From: Bacteroidetes bacterium HGW-Bacteroidetes-6
GTDB lineage: Bacteria; Bacteroidota; Bacteroidia; Bacteroidales; DTU049
Assembly (NCBI GenBank): GCA_002842495.1
Contig: PHDB01000017.1
Coordinates: forward strand, 1-58,868
DNA: 58,868 bases
Reading direction: 5' to 3'
The notes beneath the pieces were generated by a model, which searched no databases, was not told the origin of the DNA, and was given only the letters and a program-made list of their open reading frames with translations. Positions within the stretch are counted from its first letter, which is position 1. Every line of letters begins with the position of its first letter. A program made the position numbers and the translations under genes. This document shows, in pieces, positions 42,431 to 51,621 of this stretch.

Positions 42431-44857
42431 ATGAAAAAATGGCTGACCCTTCTATTTCTGTTTTTTTGGTTTGGGGGATTTTCACAATCAACCCGAAGTT
42501 TACGTGCTGTTCGAACCAATGAATCGCCTGTAATTGATGGATTCCCAAAAGAGGAATGCTGGCTGCAATCGGCTGTTGCAAACGATTTTATTCAAAAAAG
42601 TCCGTTTTATAATGTAGTCCCAACACAAAAAACCGAAGTCAGAGTTTTGTACAACGATAACGGGATATTTTTTGGCATTGAGTGTTTCGATTCAGCACCC
42701 GACAGTATTTTACGCCAACTTGGTAGCCGCGACGAAGAACTGAATTCGGATAAATTCAGCATCATGATTGACCCATACAACAATCATCTCGATGCATTTG
42801 TGTTCGAGGTGCATGCTTCGGGACCGCAAATTGACTGGAGAATGCAGGACGAATCGTTTAGCAGTGTGTGGCAAAGTGAATCGAAAATAAGCGAACAGGG
42901 TTGGTCGGCCGAAATATTTATTCCTTATAGCGCATTACGTTTTCCGCGAACCGACGTTCAAACATGGGGCATTCAGTTTCAGCGAACTATTCGTAGAAAC
43001 AGGGAAATTTCGCAATGGGCACTCGAAGAGCGTAATGCAAGCAATATTCAGATGTCGTGGGGTACACTCAAAGGTATTCAAGGCATTGATCCACCAGTGC
43101 GGTTATCATTAAATCCATACCTAACAGCTTCGATGTCGCATTTTCCGCATCACAATGCTGGGATTTCGGACTTTTCGAAAAGCATTGGCGGTGGTCTGGA
43201 TCTGAAGGCCGGATTAAGCGAAAGCTACACTATCGATATGACATTACTGCCCGACTTTAGTCAAGTGCAAAGCGACGATATTATAAAAAATCTATCTTCG
43301 TTCGAAACACAATACGAAGAGCAGCGACTTTTTTTTAAAGAAGCGGTTGATTTGTTTCAAAAAGGCGGCTTATTTTACTCGAGACGTATTGGGCGCACAC
43401 CACGCAACTTCTATTCGATCTATTCACAACTCGATTCGGGCGAAGTTATATTATCGAATCCAGCACAAGCACAACTAATCAATGCTTCGAAATTTTCGGG
43501 ACGTAGTAAAAACGGATTAGCAGTTGGGTTTTTCAATGCCATTACCAACGACACCTACGCCGAAATACGCCAAGCCGATGGTGAAATACGAAAAGTTTTA
43601 ACCGATCCGTTCACCAATTACAACATTCTGGTGATTGACAAAGAGTTCAAAAACAGCTCTTCGTTTTACATCATCAACACCAATGCAAAGCGCAAAAGAC
43701 AATACGAAAGCAGCAATGTAAGTGGTTTCGGAGGAAGTCTTTACTCGAAAAGCAAAACATTAAAAGCTGGAGGTTCGGTTGCGTACAGCATGAGCGATAC
43801 AGCATTGTTTTCGTCGTCGTGCATCGATAGAGCAGGACTTGCAACCTCGGTTAGTTTTTCGAAAGTTCGAGGCAAATTTCGCTGGAGCATGAGTCAAAGT
43901 ACACGCAACACACGCTTCGACATCAACGACATGGGAATTTCGCACATGAACAATTATCTTGCTTATGCCTTTTCGTCGACCTATTCGTTCTACAACCCAA
44001 CAAAATGGATAAAAGAGCTTCATGTTAGTCCGGGAATGGAATATTCGTTCAGGTTGAGCAATGGGCACCCGATTGGCAACGAAATTTCGGCCACTTTTCG
44101 CTTGCTCACCATGCGACACTTCTATTTATGGGGTGGCTTCATTCATTCATTAACACGTGTTAGCAATTATTACGAGCCCCGAGTTGAAGGCTATGTTTAT
44201 CGCGAACCATTATGGGGCTATGCATATGTTGGGTTTTCGAGCACCTATAGTAAACCGTTTGCACTTGATGGCGACCTGTCTATCACCCGAGTGCCTTCGC
44301 AGTCAAATTCTGTATATACTGTATCGCTTTCTCCCTTGCTAAAAATAGGCAACCATTTTCAATTTCGCTATCAGTGTGGAACAGCATTTCACAACAATGA
44401 AGTTGGTTTTGCTGGAATCGACAGTTTGGGTGTTCCACTTCTGGGAAGTCGCGATGTAACCACCATCGAAAACACTTTTTCGGCCACATATGTTATTCGA
44501 AACTATATGCCAGTTTCCATCAGGGTACGACATTACTACACGCAAGGTTCATATAGCCAATTCAATTATTTGTTGCCGGGTGGTGATCTCGATTCACCAG
44601 TTTTGCTACCATACAATTTCGACTTCACATTCAACACATTCAATATCGATTTTGTTTATTCGTGGCAGTTTTCGCCGGGGAGCTCACTTAGTCTCATTTG
44701 GAAGACGGGAATCTTGTCCGATATGCCAGGTACACATTTAAGTTATTTGCAAAATTTGAAAGAAACACTTGACACAGACCAATTGAATTCATTAACTTTG
44801 AAGGTGATTTACTATATCGATTACGAACAGATTGCAAAACGAAAAAAAAGGAATTAG
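42431..44857 (+). CDS. DUF5916 outer-membrane protein with CBM9-like N-terminal domain
   Basis: The 808-residue protein starts at ATG 42431 (MKKWLTLLFLFFWFGGFSQ signal peptide). The frame reaches back to 42332 without a usable signal. Residues about 25-225 are a DOMON/CBM9-like sandwich (NESPVIDGFPKEECW, FFGIECFD, GWSAEIFIPYSALRFP). The rest matches DUF5916 (LLPDFSQVQSD, EQRLFFKEAVDLF, FYSRRIGRTPR) and ends as an outer-membrane beta-barrel of alternating aromatic strands. The family is widespread in Bacteroidota and may handle sugars or xenobiotics; the function is not established. Confidence 0.9.
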   Translation: MKKWLTLLFLFFWFGGFSQSTRSLRAVRTNESPVIDGFPKEECWLQSAVANDFIQKSPFYNVVPTQKTEVRVLYNDNGIFFGIECFDSAPDSILRQLGSRDEELNSDKFSIMIDPYNNHLDAFVFEVHASGPQIDWRMQDESFSSVWQSESKISEQGWSAEIFIPYSALRFPRTDVQTWGIQFQRTIRRNREISQWALEERNASNIQMSWGTLKGIQGIDPPVRLSLNPYLTASMSHFPHHNAGISDFSKSIGGGLDLKAGLSESYTIDMTLLPDFSQVQSDDIIKNLSSFETQYEEQRLFFKEAVDLFQKGGLFYSRRIGRTPRNFYSIYSQLDSGEVILSNPAQAQLINASKFSGRSKNGLAVGFFNAITNDTYAEIRQADGEIRKVLTDPFTNYNILVIDKEFKNSSSFYIINTNAKRKRQYESSNVSGFGGSLYSKSKTLKAGGSVAYSMSDTALFSSSCIDRAGLATSVSFSKVRGKFRWSMSQSTRNTRFDINDMGISHMNNYLAYAFSSTYSFYNPTKWIKELHVSPGMEYSFRLSNGHPIGNEISATFRLLTMRHFYLWGGFIHSLTRVSNYYEPRVEGYVYREPLWGYAYVGFSSTYSKPFALDGDLSITRVPSQSNSVYTVSLSPLLKIGNHFQFRYQCGTAFHNNEVGFAGIDSLGVPLLGSRDVTTIENTFSATYVIRNYMPVSIRVRHYYTQGSYSQFNYLLPGGDLDSPVLLPYNFDFTFNTFNIDFVYSWQFSPGSSLSLIWKTGILSDMPGTHLSYLQNLKETLDTDQLNSLTLKVIYYIDYEQIAKRKKRN

Positions 44858-44858
44858 C

Positions 44859-45962
44859 ATGAATCGGATTTTACTTATTGTTGGGCTGGCTCTTATAATG
44901 AGCTCGTGCCATGTTGGACGAATGATTGTATATAATGTTGCCGACGCAAACGATTACAAGAAATCGCCACAGTTGCCACTTACAAAACCAGCCACATCGT
45001 TTCATTTTGCCGAAAACATTTCTGCCACTCTCGACACATCGCTTTTCCCAAAGAACCTTATTGCCGATGACAAAATAACCGATTTCAATACCCTTTTCAG
45101 CGAAACCAAAACCACTTCGTTTCTGATTATCCGCAACGATACCATTTTGTTTGAGAAGTACTTTTTGGGTTCCGACCAGAACAGTATTTTCACATCGTTT
45201 TCGGTTGCCAAATCGTTCATTTCGGCATTGGTTGGCATTGCTGTTGCCGAAGGCAAAATTGCTTCAGTTGACGATAGCATCACAACATATCTAACCGATT
45301 TTAAAAACGAAGGATTTGGAAAAATAACCATCAAGAATTTGCTCAATATGGAATCGGGGATTCGTTTTCGCGAAAGCTATCTGAATCCGTTTGCTGAAAT
45401 TGGCAGGTATTATTATGGCAACAACTTGCGAAAATATGTCACAAAGCTTAAAGTTGAGAAAGATCCGGGGTTGGATTACGAATACAAAAGTGTGAACACA
45501 TTGCTATTGGGTATGATTGTCGAAAAAGCCACCGGAGTTCCTCTGGAACAGTATTTTCAAGAAAAATTGTGGACACCGCTTGGCATGGAATACGATGGAA
45601 GTCTCAACATCGATTCAAAAAAAGGCAATATGGTGAAATCGTTTTGCGGAGTGAATGCACGCAGTCGGGATTTTGCCAAATTCGGGAGCCTGTATCTCAA
45701 AAAAGGAAACTGGAACGGTCAACAGATTGTTCCCGAATCGTGGGTAGCAACAACAATCAACCCTTTGGTAAGCAAACGCTCGTCGGTTTACTACAGCTAC
45801 CAATGGCGTATCGATAATGCCGGCAATTACTGGGCACTGGGACTTCTGGGGCAATACATTTTTATAAATCCGAGTCACAACGTAATTATTGTCAGAACCG
45901 GCAAAAAAGATGGCACCGTGAATTGGGCTACTATTCTTGCTCAAATTTCAAAGAAAATCTAA
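44859..45962 (+). CDS. Beta-lactamase-family serine hydrolase lipoprotein
   Basis: The 367-residue protein begins 1 base after the DUF5916 stop. It has a lipobox (IMSSC, Cys17) and a class C beta-lactamase / penicillin-binding fold: SVAK (Ser-x-x-Lys nucleophile motif), YKSVN in place of YxN, and RTGKKDG for the KTG motif. Enzymes like this split esters, amides or D-amino acid peptides in the periplasm; antibiotic resistance is not implied. The phosphoesterase starts directly at its stop codon (ATG 45964). Confidence 0.88.
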   Translation: MNRILLIVGLALIMSSCHVGRMIVYNVADANDYKKSPQLPLTKPATSFHFAENISATLDTSLFPKNLIADDKITDFNTLFSETKTTSFLIIRNDTILFEKYFLGSDQNSIFTSFSVAKSFISALVGIAVAEGKIASVDDSITTYLTDFKNEGFGKITIKNLLNMESGIRFRESYLNPFAEIGRYYYGNNLRKYVTKLKVEKDPGLDYEYKSVNTLLLGMIVEKATGVPLEQYFQEKLWTPLGMEYDGSLNIDSKKGNMVKSFCGVNARSRDFAKFGSLYLKKGNWNGQQIVPESWVATTINPLVSKRSSVYYSYQWRIDNAGNYWALGLLGQYIFINPSHNVIIVRTGKKDGTVNWATILAQISKKI

Positions 45963-45963
45963 T

Positions 45964-46467
45964 ATGCCGTTAATTGGTGTTCTGTCAGACACACATGGAG
46001 TTTTGCCCGAAGCATACAAAACCTTTTTCGAAGGATGCGATGAAATATGGCATGCCGGCGATGTCGGCGACATAGCCGTTTTGGAAAAACTATCCGGGAT
46101 CAAACCCGTCAAAGCTGTTTATGGCAACATTGACGGACAAAAGATACGACAATTTACATCGCCATATCTTTTTTTCAACTATGGAGAGGTGAAAGTTCTT
46201 TTGCGGCATATTGTTGGTCGGCCCGGTTCATACATTCCGGATGCCCGAAAGCAAATCAGTATATTGAAACCCGATCTTGTGGTTTGCGGCCACAGTCATA
46301 TTTTACTGGTGAAATACGACGAAAAAAACAATTTACTACATGTGAATCCCGGTGCAGCAGGCAATAGTGGCTTTCACAAAATGATCACCATGCTGCGTTT
46401 CAGAATTGAAGGTCGCAGCATTTCGAATATGGAAATTTGGGAAAAGCCCAGAATGAAAACTATCTGA
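45964..46467 (+). CDS. YfcE/MJ0936-type metallophosphoesterase
   Basis: The 167-residue protein has the calcineurin-like motifs in order: GVLSDTHG (D-x-H), WHAGDVGD (GD), VYGNID (GN-x-D), a central region where LLRHIVG replaces the usual H motif, and CGHSHILL (GH-x-H). It binds two metal ions and cuts phosphodiesters; the true substrate is unknown. The ATG at 45964 follows the preceding stop by 1 base, and its last 8 bases overlap the convergent DUF4293 gene. Confidence 0.92.
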   Translation: MPLIGVLSDTHGVLPEAYKTFFEGCDEIWHAGDVGDIAVLEKLSGIKPVKAVYGNIDGQKIRQFTSPYLFFNYGEVKVLLRHIVGRPGSYIPDARKQISILKPDLVVCGHSHILLVKYDEKNNLLHVNPGAAGNSGFHKMITMLRFRIEGRSISNMEIWEKPRMKTI

Positions 46468-46918
46468 GTCGGTCGGCAGCCCGCACCTTAGCTTCGTCGC
46501 TTCGAATAGCGCGGTTAGCAAAAACAAGAAACAGCAAACTAATTATGGGCATTACGGCACCAATCAGTTTAAAATTGGAATATCCGTCTAATGCCGAAGC
46601 CAGATTATCGCCAACCCAAAACATAAGGCCCAGAAGCGCTCCATTGAGCAGAAAAGTAATCACATTGAAACGCATTTGAAAAATTCTGTTTTTGTATAAA
46701 AAAATTGAGACCAGAAACCCGATGGCTGTAAGAACTCCGGCCAACAATACCAAAATAGGATTGTATGCTTCGGCCGGTAATCCGTCAACCTGAAACTCTT
46801 GTAAAAACAAATAGCCAGAGGAATTTCCAACAATAATTCGAGCAAACGGCAGAAAGAACATGCTCATAATAGCAGCAAAGCCTCCAAACAAATAAAGAGA
46901 TTGAACACGCTGTATCAT
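46460..46918 (-). CDS. DUF4293 integral membrane protein
   Basis: The start is placed at 46918 (MIQRVQSLYLFGGFAAIMSMFFLP), the usual opening of DUF4293; the longer frame overlaps recO. The 152-residue protein has four membrane helices and a basic C-terminal tail (NRAIRSDEAKVRAADRLR). It is a Bacteroidota membrane protein of unknown function. A TATTTTTG box at 46935-46942 (minus strand) lies upstream. Confidence 0.85.
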   Translation of the reverse strand: MIQRVQSLYLFGGFAAIMSMFFLPFARIIVGNSSGYLFLQEFQVDGLPAEAYNPILVLLAGVLTAIGFLVSIFLYKNRIFQMRFNVITFLLNGALLGLMFWVGDNLASALDGYSNFKLIGAVMPIISLLFLVFANRAIRSDEAKVRAADRLR

Positions 46919-46934
46919 AGTTTCAATTTTCTTA

Positions 46935-46942
46935 CAAAAATA
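46935..46942 (-). promoter_or_regulatory. -7 box of the DUF4293 gene
   Basis: On the minus strand TATTTTTG, an exact TAnnTTTG match 16 bases before the ATG at 46918. Confidence 0.45.
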
Positions 46943-46964
46943 GAGAAAAAAATGGTTTTCGGAA

Positions 46965-47687
46965 TCAGTGCATAAGTTCATGCAAAATTTCAGGCGATCG
47001 CATGCTCCCTGATTCGGGAAAATGATAACGAAAATAAAGAATCATTGCCTGAAAAATCCGGTTCACCGATTGAGAAGCCAAATTCAATTCAGAAAGCTCA
47101 TTTTCGGGACATTTAATAATAGCTAACAAGTTCAAAGCATCTTCTCCTTTCAGAACTGCCTGCGGTGAATTGTCTGTCGAAAGACCTTTTTCGAGAGAAA
47201 ATTGTATTTCACATACTCCTTTTTCATCAACTATACCCGTATCGAATCCAAGCAAAGCTGCCAATCCAAAAGCAAATTTCACAGGAAAAGAAGCTGCAAT
47301 CAAAGGCGAACTATCGAGAAACACAATATTTTTTCGCAAATAATTATAAATATCGCTGCTCATCGATTCCTCACGAATATACTTGAGCGACAATTCCGCC
47401 ATAAAAGTTGATATTGCCTGACGTCTAAAATCGTATCCTGTCGATTTTGAGACATATGAAAGCGATAACTGTTTTACCAGTGGTAACGAACCAGCCCGAC
47501 CCATAATGTAGTGGCAATCGGTAATAGCAAGAGGATAAGCAAGAAATGGATATTTGTTTTTGTTTTTAGCCAAAACCGATTTGACAAAAAACGACTTTAA
47601 TCCCGATTTGGTAAGGCATTTCACCACCATGCTGTTTTCGCCATATTTCAGCGAATGAAGTACAATACATTCCTCGACAGCCTGCAT
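46965..47687 (-). CDS. recO: DNA repair protein RecO
   Basis: The 240-residue protein starts MQAVEECIVLHSLKYGENSMVVKCLTKS at 47687. The longer frame runs into porZ and is rejected. RecO has an N-terminal OB fold (about 1-80) and a helical C-terminal domain. It loads RecA onto SSB-coated DNA with RecR. The usual Zn-binding cysteines are largely missing, as is normal in many Bacteroidota. It lies 5 bases after porZ, an arrangement seen in other members of the phylum. Confidence 0.88.
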   Translation of the reverse strand: MQAVEECIVLHSLKYGENSMVVKCLTKSGLKSFFVKSVLAKNKNKYPFLAYPLAITDCHYIMGRAGSLPLVKQLSLSYVSKSTGYDFRRQAISTFMAELSLKYIREESMSSDIYNYLRKNIVFLDSSPLIAASFPVKFAFGLAALLGFDTGIVDEKGVCEIQFSLEKGLSTDNSPQAVLKGEDALNLLAIIKCPENELSELNLASQSVNRIFQAMILYFRYHFPESGSMRSPEILHELMH

Positions 47688-47692
47688 GGCGA

Positions 47693-50020
47693 TTAATGAT
47701 AAAACATAAGCTTCGTCGTTTTTGTCAACGAACCATCGTTGTTCGAAATAAAAACAAGGTAAACGCCCGTTGCAGGTTTTGTTCCATCCATGTCGAGGCC
47801 ATTCCAAACAGCCTGACCTCCCAATGCACGTGTACGATAAATCAGGTTTCCATACATATCGGTGATACTAACCCACGCATCGTCGACCAAAGCCGAAATA
47901 GAAACATAACCCGAAAAATCGGCCATAACCGGATTTGGAAACACCAGAATCGAGTCTAGCGATTCAGAGGGTTCGGTTGCAGTACTTCTGAAAGAAATAA
48001 TACCTTCGGATGTTGCAAAAAACACCTCGCCACTAGTAGGCTCAATAGAAATACCATTGATATTATCGGATAGCAGAGGTGAATTTTCGGTAGTAAAATG
48101 AAACACTTCTTCTGTTCCATCCTGGCTTATAAGAAATGCACCCCCTTTTTCGGTTCCAATCCATTTGCGGTTTGCGCCGTCAACCGCAATACATTTCACA
48201 TTTTCCGACTCAAGCAAGGGTTGAACATAACCTCCTACATCAACCAGAATTTGTTGTGCATCGTAGCTTCCACCATCAAAAACATTGGTTGGATTGTAAA
48301 TCACAGCAATGCCTTTATCAGAGCCAATCCATATTTCATTGTCTTTATCAACGGCTACTACATTTACATTCAAACTAGGAAGAGCTCCAAAATTTTCGGC
48401 TGTAGTAAGTTTTTTGTACTCGTCGTCGGATGTTAAATCAATTGTATTATTGTCGTTGAAAACAAAAACACCTTCGCCCCGGGGAAGTGGAATCCACTTG
48501 TATCCATTTTGATCAATGGCTGGGGATGCACCTGACTGGAAAGAATATGATGAAGGAAACGAAAACGTTTTAAACTGGCCGTTAGCCTTCAATACCGTCA
48601 AAAAGCTACTGCTTCCCACCGTTGTAATCCAAAGGTTTCCATCGTTATCGTAGCGAAGGCCTGCAACGCGAACAAATGCAGGATATCCGTTAATTGAAGC
48701 CAACGAGCTATTGGAGACATTATATACATTTGCAAGAGTTCCATTGCGCAGTTCAACCAATCCCTGCCCCAAAGAGCCTGCAAAAACATGTTTCGGATCG
48801 GAAGGATCGACCTGAACACAAACCAAATCTCTTAACGTATCTAAATTAGGAACATTAAAACTATAATAAGAATCCCATGTCTCATTATTAAATACAAACA
48901 ATTCGGCAGCATGGTACAAATTGGTCCACGATTCGTTATAGCCACCTGCAACTCCAGAAATTGAGCCGCCATTACCCGACAACGAGAATGTACTGGCCGA
49001 AAATGGTCCCTGTGGTTTGATAATTTCGTTACCCCATATATTCCAGTTCTTAACTAAGCCATGGTTCTGGTCTCCAATATATAAAAACACACCGTCGGGT
49101 GAATACTCCGCCGAATTGGGTGTGGGAACAAGACCATTGAAAGTGAAAATAGTTCCAAGCGAAGATAAAGACTGATCGAAAAGCTGCAAAAACGAAAACC
49201 CGGATATAATCAGTTGATCCCGGGAAGTATTAATTCCACTGATTTCGACCCCTGCAAAGTCCGGAAAAACATTCCATGTATTATTCTCAAGATAGTACAG
49301 CGTATCGTCATCAAATGCAGGGTTCTTGAGAACTGCAAAAATCTTGTTATCGAAATTGAGCAATCGGGAATAAGGCGCTTCGGGGTGAGGTAACGAAGAC
49401 AATGTGTCCCAATTCCCAAAATAGGCCAAATTCGGGCTGTTTAAATAGGCTGAGTAAATGCCTGCATTTGTTGCTGCATAAACAAGTGTGTCGTCGAAAG
49501 CAATATCGTTTATATCAATTTGGCCACCATTAGCTCCGATATAGTAGGTGTCTTTGATTTCTTTTTTCTGTAAATCGATAAGCACTATCCCAAATCCGCA
49601 CGCTAACCATGCGTAGCGGTCATTAACAACAACACGATTGATAGTTTTATTTCCCGGAATATTTTTACGCTTAATGTCTGGTATGTTGTAAACTGTTCCG
49701 TCTTCGAACAACAAATCGATATTGGCATCCGAATAGGTAACTACCAACATTGAATAATTGGACGACCAGGCTATTGAAGTGATCCCAATATCGCTTAAGC
49801 CTTCCACCTTGCTCAATCTGGTAACGGAACCCATTTCAACATCGTAGTAAAACAATGAATAAGGGGTGGCTGCATAAACATAGTTGGTTGAGACTGCAAC
49901 TGAAGTAACAGTTGAATATGGCAGATGATCGCGCCAATCGCCAACAGCGACTCCTTGCGACGAAGCGTAGCTCATCATGCAGACATTAATCAGAAAAAGT
50001 GTCAGGAAACGATGCATCAT
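47693..50020 (-). CDS. porZ: PorZ, type IX secretion surface protein (beta-propeller)
   Basis: The 775-residue protein has a signal peptide (about 1-21, SYASSQ) and the PorZ opening GDWRDHLPYSTVTSVAV. Two seven-bladed beta-propeller regions follow (about 25-650; repeated DGNLWITT, NEIWIGSDKGI, RKWIGTEKGG). A C-terminal T9SS-type domain (about 690-775, VFPNPV, GVYLVFISNN) closes it. PorZ is part of the surface attachment complex with the sortase PorU and brings A-LPS to cargo. Its presence indicates a working T9SS in this organism, matching the sorting domains seen elsewhere in the window. Confidence 0.85.
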   Translation of the reverse strand: MMHRFLTLFLINVCMMSYASSQGVAVGDWRDHLPYSTVTSVAVSTNYVYAATPYSLFYYDVEMGSVTRLSKVEGLSDIGITSIAWSSNYSMLVVTYSDANIDLLFEDGTVYNIPDIKRKNIPGNKTINRVVVNDRYAWLACGFGIVLIDLQKKEIKDTYYIGANGGQIDINDIAFDDTLVYAATNAGIYSAYLNSPNLAYFGNWDTLSSLPHPEAPYSRLLNFDNKIFAVLKNPAFDDDTLYYLENNTWNVFPDFAGVEISGINTSRDQLIISGFSFLQLFDQSLSSLGTIFTFNGLVPTPNSAEYSPDGVFLYIGDQNHGLVKNWNIWGNEIIKPQGPFSASTFSLSGNGGSISGVAGGYNESWTNLYHAAELFVFNNETWDSYYSFNVPNLDTLRDLVCVQVDPSDPKHVFAGSLGQGLVELRNGTLANVYNVSNSSLASINGYPAFVRVAGLRYDNDGNLWITTVGSSSFLTVLKANGQFKTFSFPSSYSFQSGASPAIDQNGYKWIPLPRGEGVFVFNDNNTIDLTSDDEYKKLTTAENFGALPSLNVNVVAVDKDNEIWIGSDKGIAVIYNPTNVFDGGSYDAQQILVDVGGYVQPLLESENVKCIAVDGANRKWIGTEKGGAFLISQDGTEEVFHFTTENSPLLSDNINGISIEPTSGEVFFATSEGIISFRSTATEPSESLDSILVFPNPVMADFSGYVSISALVDDAWVSITDMYGNLIYRTRALGGQAVWNGLDMDGTKPATGVYLVFISNNDGSLTKTTKLMFYH

Positions 50021-50051
50021 TACAAAAGTAGTATTTTTTGGCTGAATAACT

Positions 50052-50981
50052 TTAATTCTGTTTTTTTATTGCATGGCGAACACTATCGGACACAGAATGA
50101 AACGATTTCCAGTTAACCAGAAACACACCAGCAAAAATAAGAATGGCCGAAATAATTTTAGGAGTATCAACCATTTCTTTCCCTGTAATTACACCAATTC
50201 CTCCGCTAATCAGGGGTTGCAAATAAATATAGTAGCCAACAGTGCCGGCTTTCAATTTTTTGAGCGCCAACATGGTTAGTAAATAAGTTAAAAAAGTAGT
50301 TCCAACAACAACATAAGCCAATGCTGCCCAAATTACGGAAGGCAACGACAAAACGGAAATCTCGTTTAGTGTGGTTATACCGACCGGAAGGAAGAAAAGC
50401 CAACCAAAAAAAAACACCCAAACAGAGACTTTCATCGGATCGTGTTTTTTCATAAGAGGCTTGGCTAAAACAAGATAAATACTATAAGCAGATATGTTTG
50501 CCAAAATAAACAAGTTGCCCGATAAATGCGACGAAGACCAACTGATTTCTTTACCGGTAAGTGTTAGCAAAAGAGCTCCTGAAAAACCCATAACAATTCC
50601 GGCAATTTGAATCAACGATGTTTTTTCGTGTATTAACCAAGCAGCAAACAACACAACAACAATAGGGCTAATTGTATGCAAAAGCGATGTCTCGACAGGG
50701 GTACTCAAATTCAGTCCAACAAAGAATAAATATTGATTTACAGTGACGCCACTAAGGCCACACAGGGCCAACAAAAGCCAATCTTTTACCGAAAAACTGC
50801 TTTTGCGGGCAAAGGGTAGCAATAAAATAAATAGAATTAAAGCACCGGTAGTACGAAACACTATGATTGCAGCCGGACTTAAATAATCAGGCATCAGCGA
50901 TTTGGCAATCCAATAATTGGCACCAAACAAAATCCCTGCAACAATAAGTGCAATATGGGCTAAACGAACTCCCCTATTCAT
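50052..50981 (-). CDS. EamA/DMT family transporter
   Basis: The 309-residue protein has ten predicted membrane helices in two EamA repeats (about 8-140 and 155-295), with LFGANYWIAKSLMPDY near the start and YYIYLQPLISGGIGVITG in the second repeat. DMT transporters export amino acids, sugars or metabolites; the substrate cannot be told from sequence. It starts independently of porZ (31-base gap). Confidence 0.9.
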   Translation of the reverse strand: MNRGVRLAHIALIVAGILFGANYWIAKSLMPDYLSPAAIIVFRTTGALILFILLLPFARKSSFSVKDWLLLALCGLSGVTVNQYLFFVGLNLSTPVETSLLHTISPIVVVLFAAWLIHEKTSLIQIAGIVMGFSGALLLTLTGKEISWSSSHLSGNLFILANISAYSIYLVLAKPLMKKHDPMKVSVWVFFFGWLFFLPVGITTLNEISVLSLPSVIWAALAYVVVGTTFLTYLLTMLALKKLKAGTVGYYIYLQPLISGGIGVITGKEMVDTPKIISAILIFAGVFLVNWKSFHSVSDSVRHAIKKQN

Positions 50982-51080
50982 GAAGCAAAGTTAACAGGAT
51001 TGAGAGAATAATAAAGACAAAGAGAAAAGAACATCAGCTGCGGGTAGCCGAAGCTGTATTCAGCTATCAGCAAATATGTA

Positions 51081-51464
51081 TCAGGTTGTGATATTTGAAC
51101 TCAGTTTTCGGGCAACAATAAACACTTTTGATAGTGGCTGCTGATTCGAGTCAAGAATTGTTTTGCTGCGAAGACGTCCCTGAAGACTTACGAAGCTACC
51201 CTGCCGCACATATAGGGCGACTTGCATGGCAACATGTTGCCATGCAAGTACTTGATGCCAGGTTGTAATGCGTTGCCATTTTCCACTTGTATCTCTCAGC
51301 ATCTGATGAGTACCAATACTAAAGCGAGCCAGTGTTTTACCGTTATCAAATTTATAAACAAAGGGGTCTGCTCCAACAAAACCGCTCAATTCAACACTGT
51401 TCGCCGGCCAATCTAACCGAGTTGCAGACTTGCTATTCTTCTTTTTCAATTTACTTTCTGCCAT
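51081..51464 (-). CDS. Second single-stranded DNA-binding protein, without acidic tail
   Basis: The 127-residue protein has a basic N-terminal stretch (KLKKKNSKSATR) and an OB fold of the SSB kind (VELSGFVGADPFVYKF, LARFSIGTHQM, WHQVLAWQHVA, GSFVSLQGRLRSK). It ends LSSNITT, lacking the acidic DDxPF tip that partners dock to in the main SSB at 3280. It may serve a special task such as recombination or plasmid/phage DNA. The next gene upstream is a SNF2 helicase. Confidence 0.85.
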   Translation of the reverse strand: MAESKLKKKNSKSATRLDWPANSVELSGFVGADPFVYKFDNGKTLARFSIGTHQMLRDTSGKWQRITTWHQVLAWQHVAMQVALYVRQGSFVSLQGRLRSKTILDSNQQPLSKVFIVARKLSSNITT

Positions 51465-51621
51465 AGAGCAATTTGTATTTACTTAACTGCAAAAATAGCC
51501 ACACAGCATCAAGCCAGTCGGTTTTAAACGCTTATTGTCGAATATAAATGTTTATAAACGTTTGTAAGCATTTGCATTCAAACTTCGCGGCATTCAGCAA
51601 AAAAGATTGTTTTAAAAAACA

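Noticed and set aside
44859..45962. Antibiotic-resistance beta-lactamase
   Set aside because: It is a lipoprotein of the broad serine hydrolase family, with altered YxN and KTG motifs, in a housekeeping context.
47690..47807. Upstream extension of recO
   Set aside because: It lies inside porZ, and RecO proteins start with the MQAVEECIVL-like segment at 47687.
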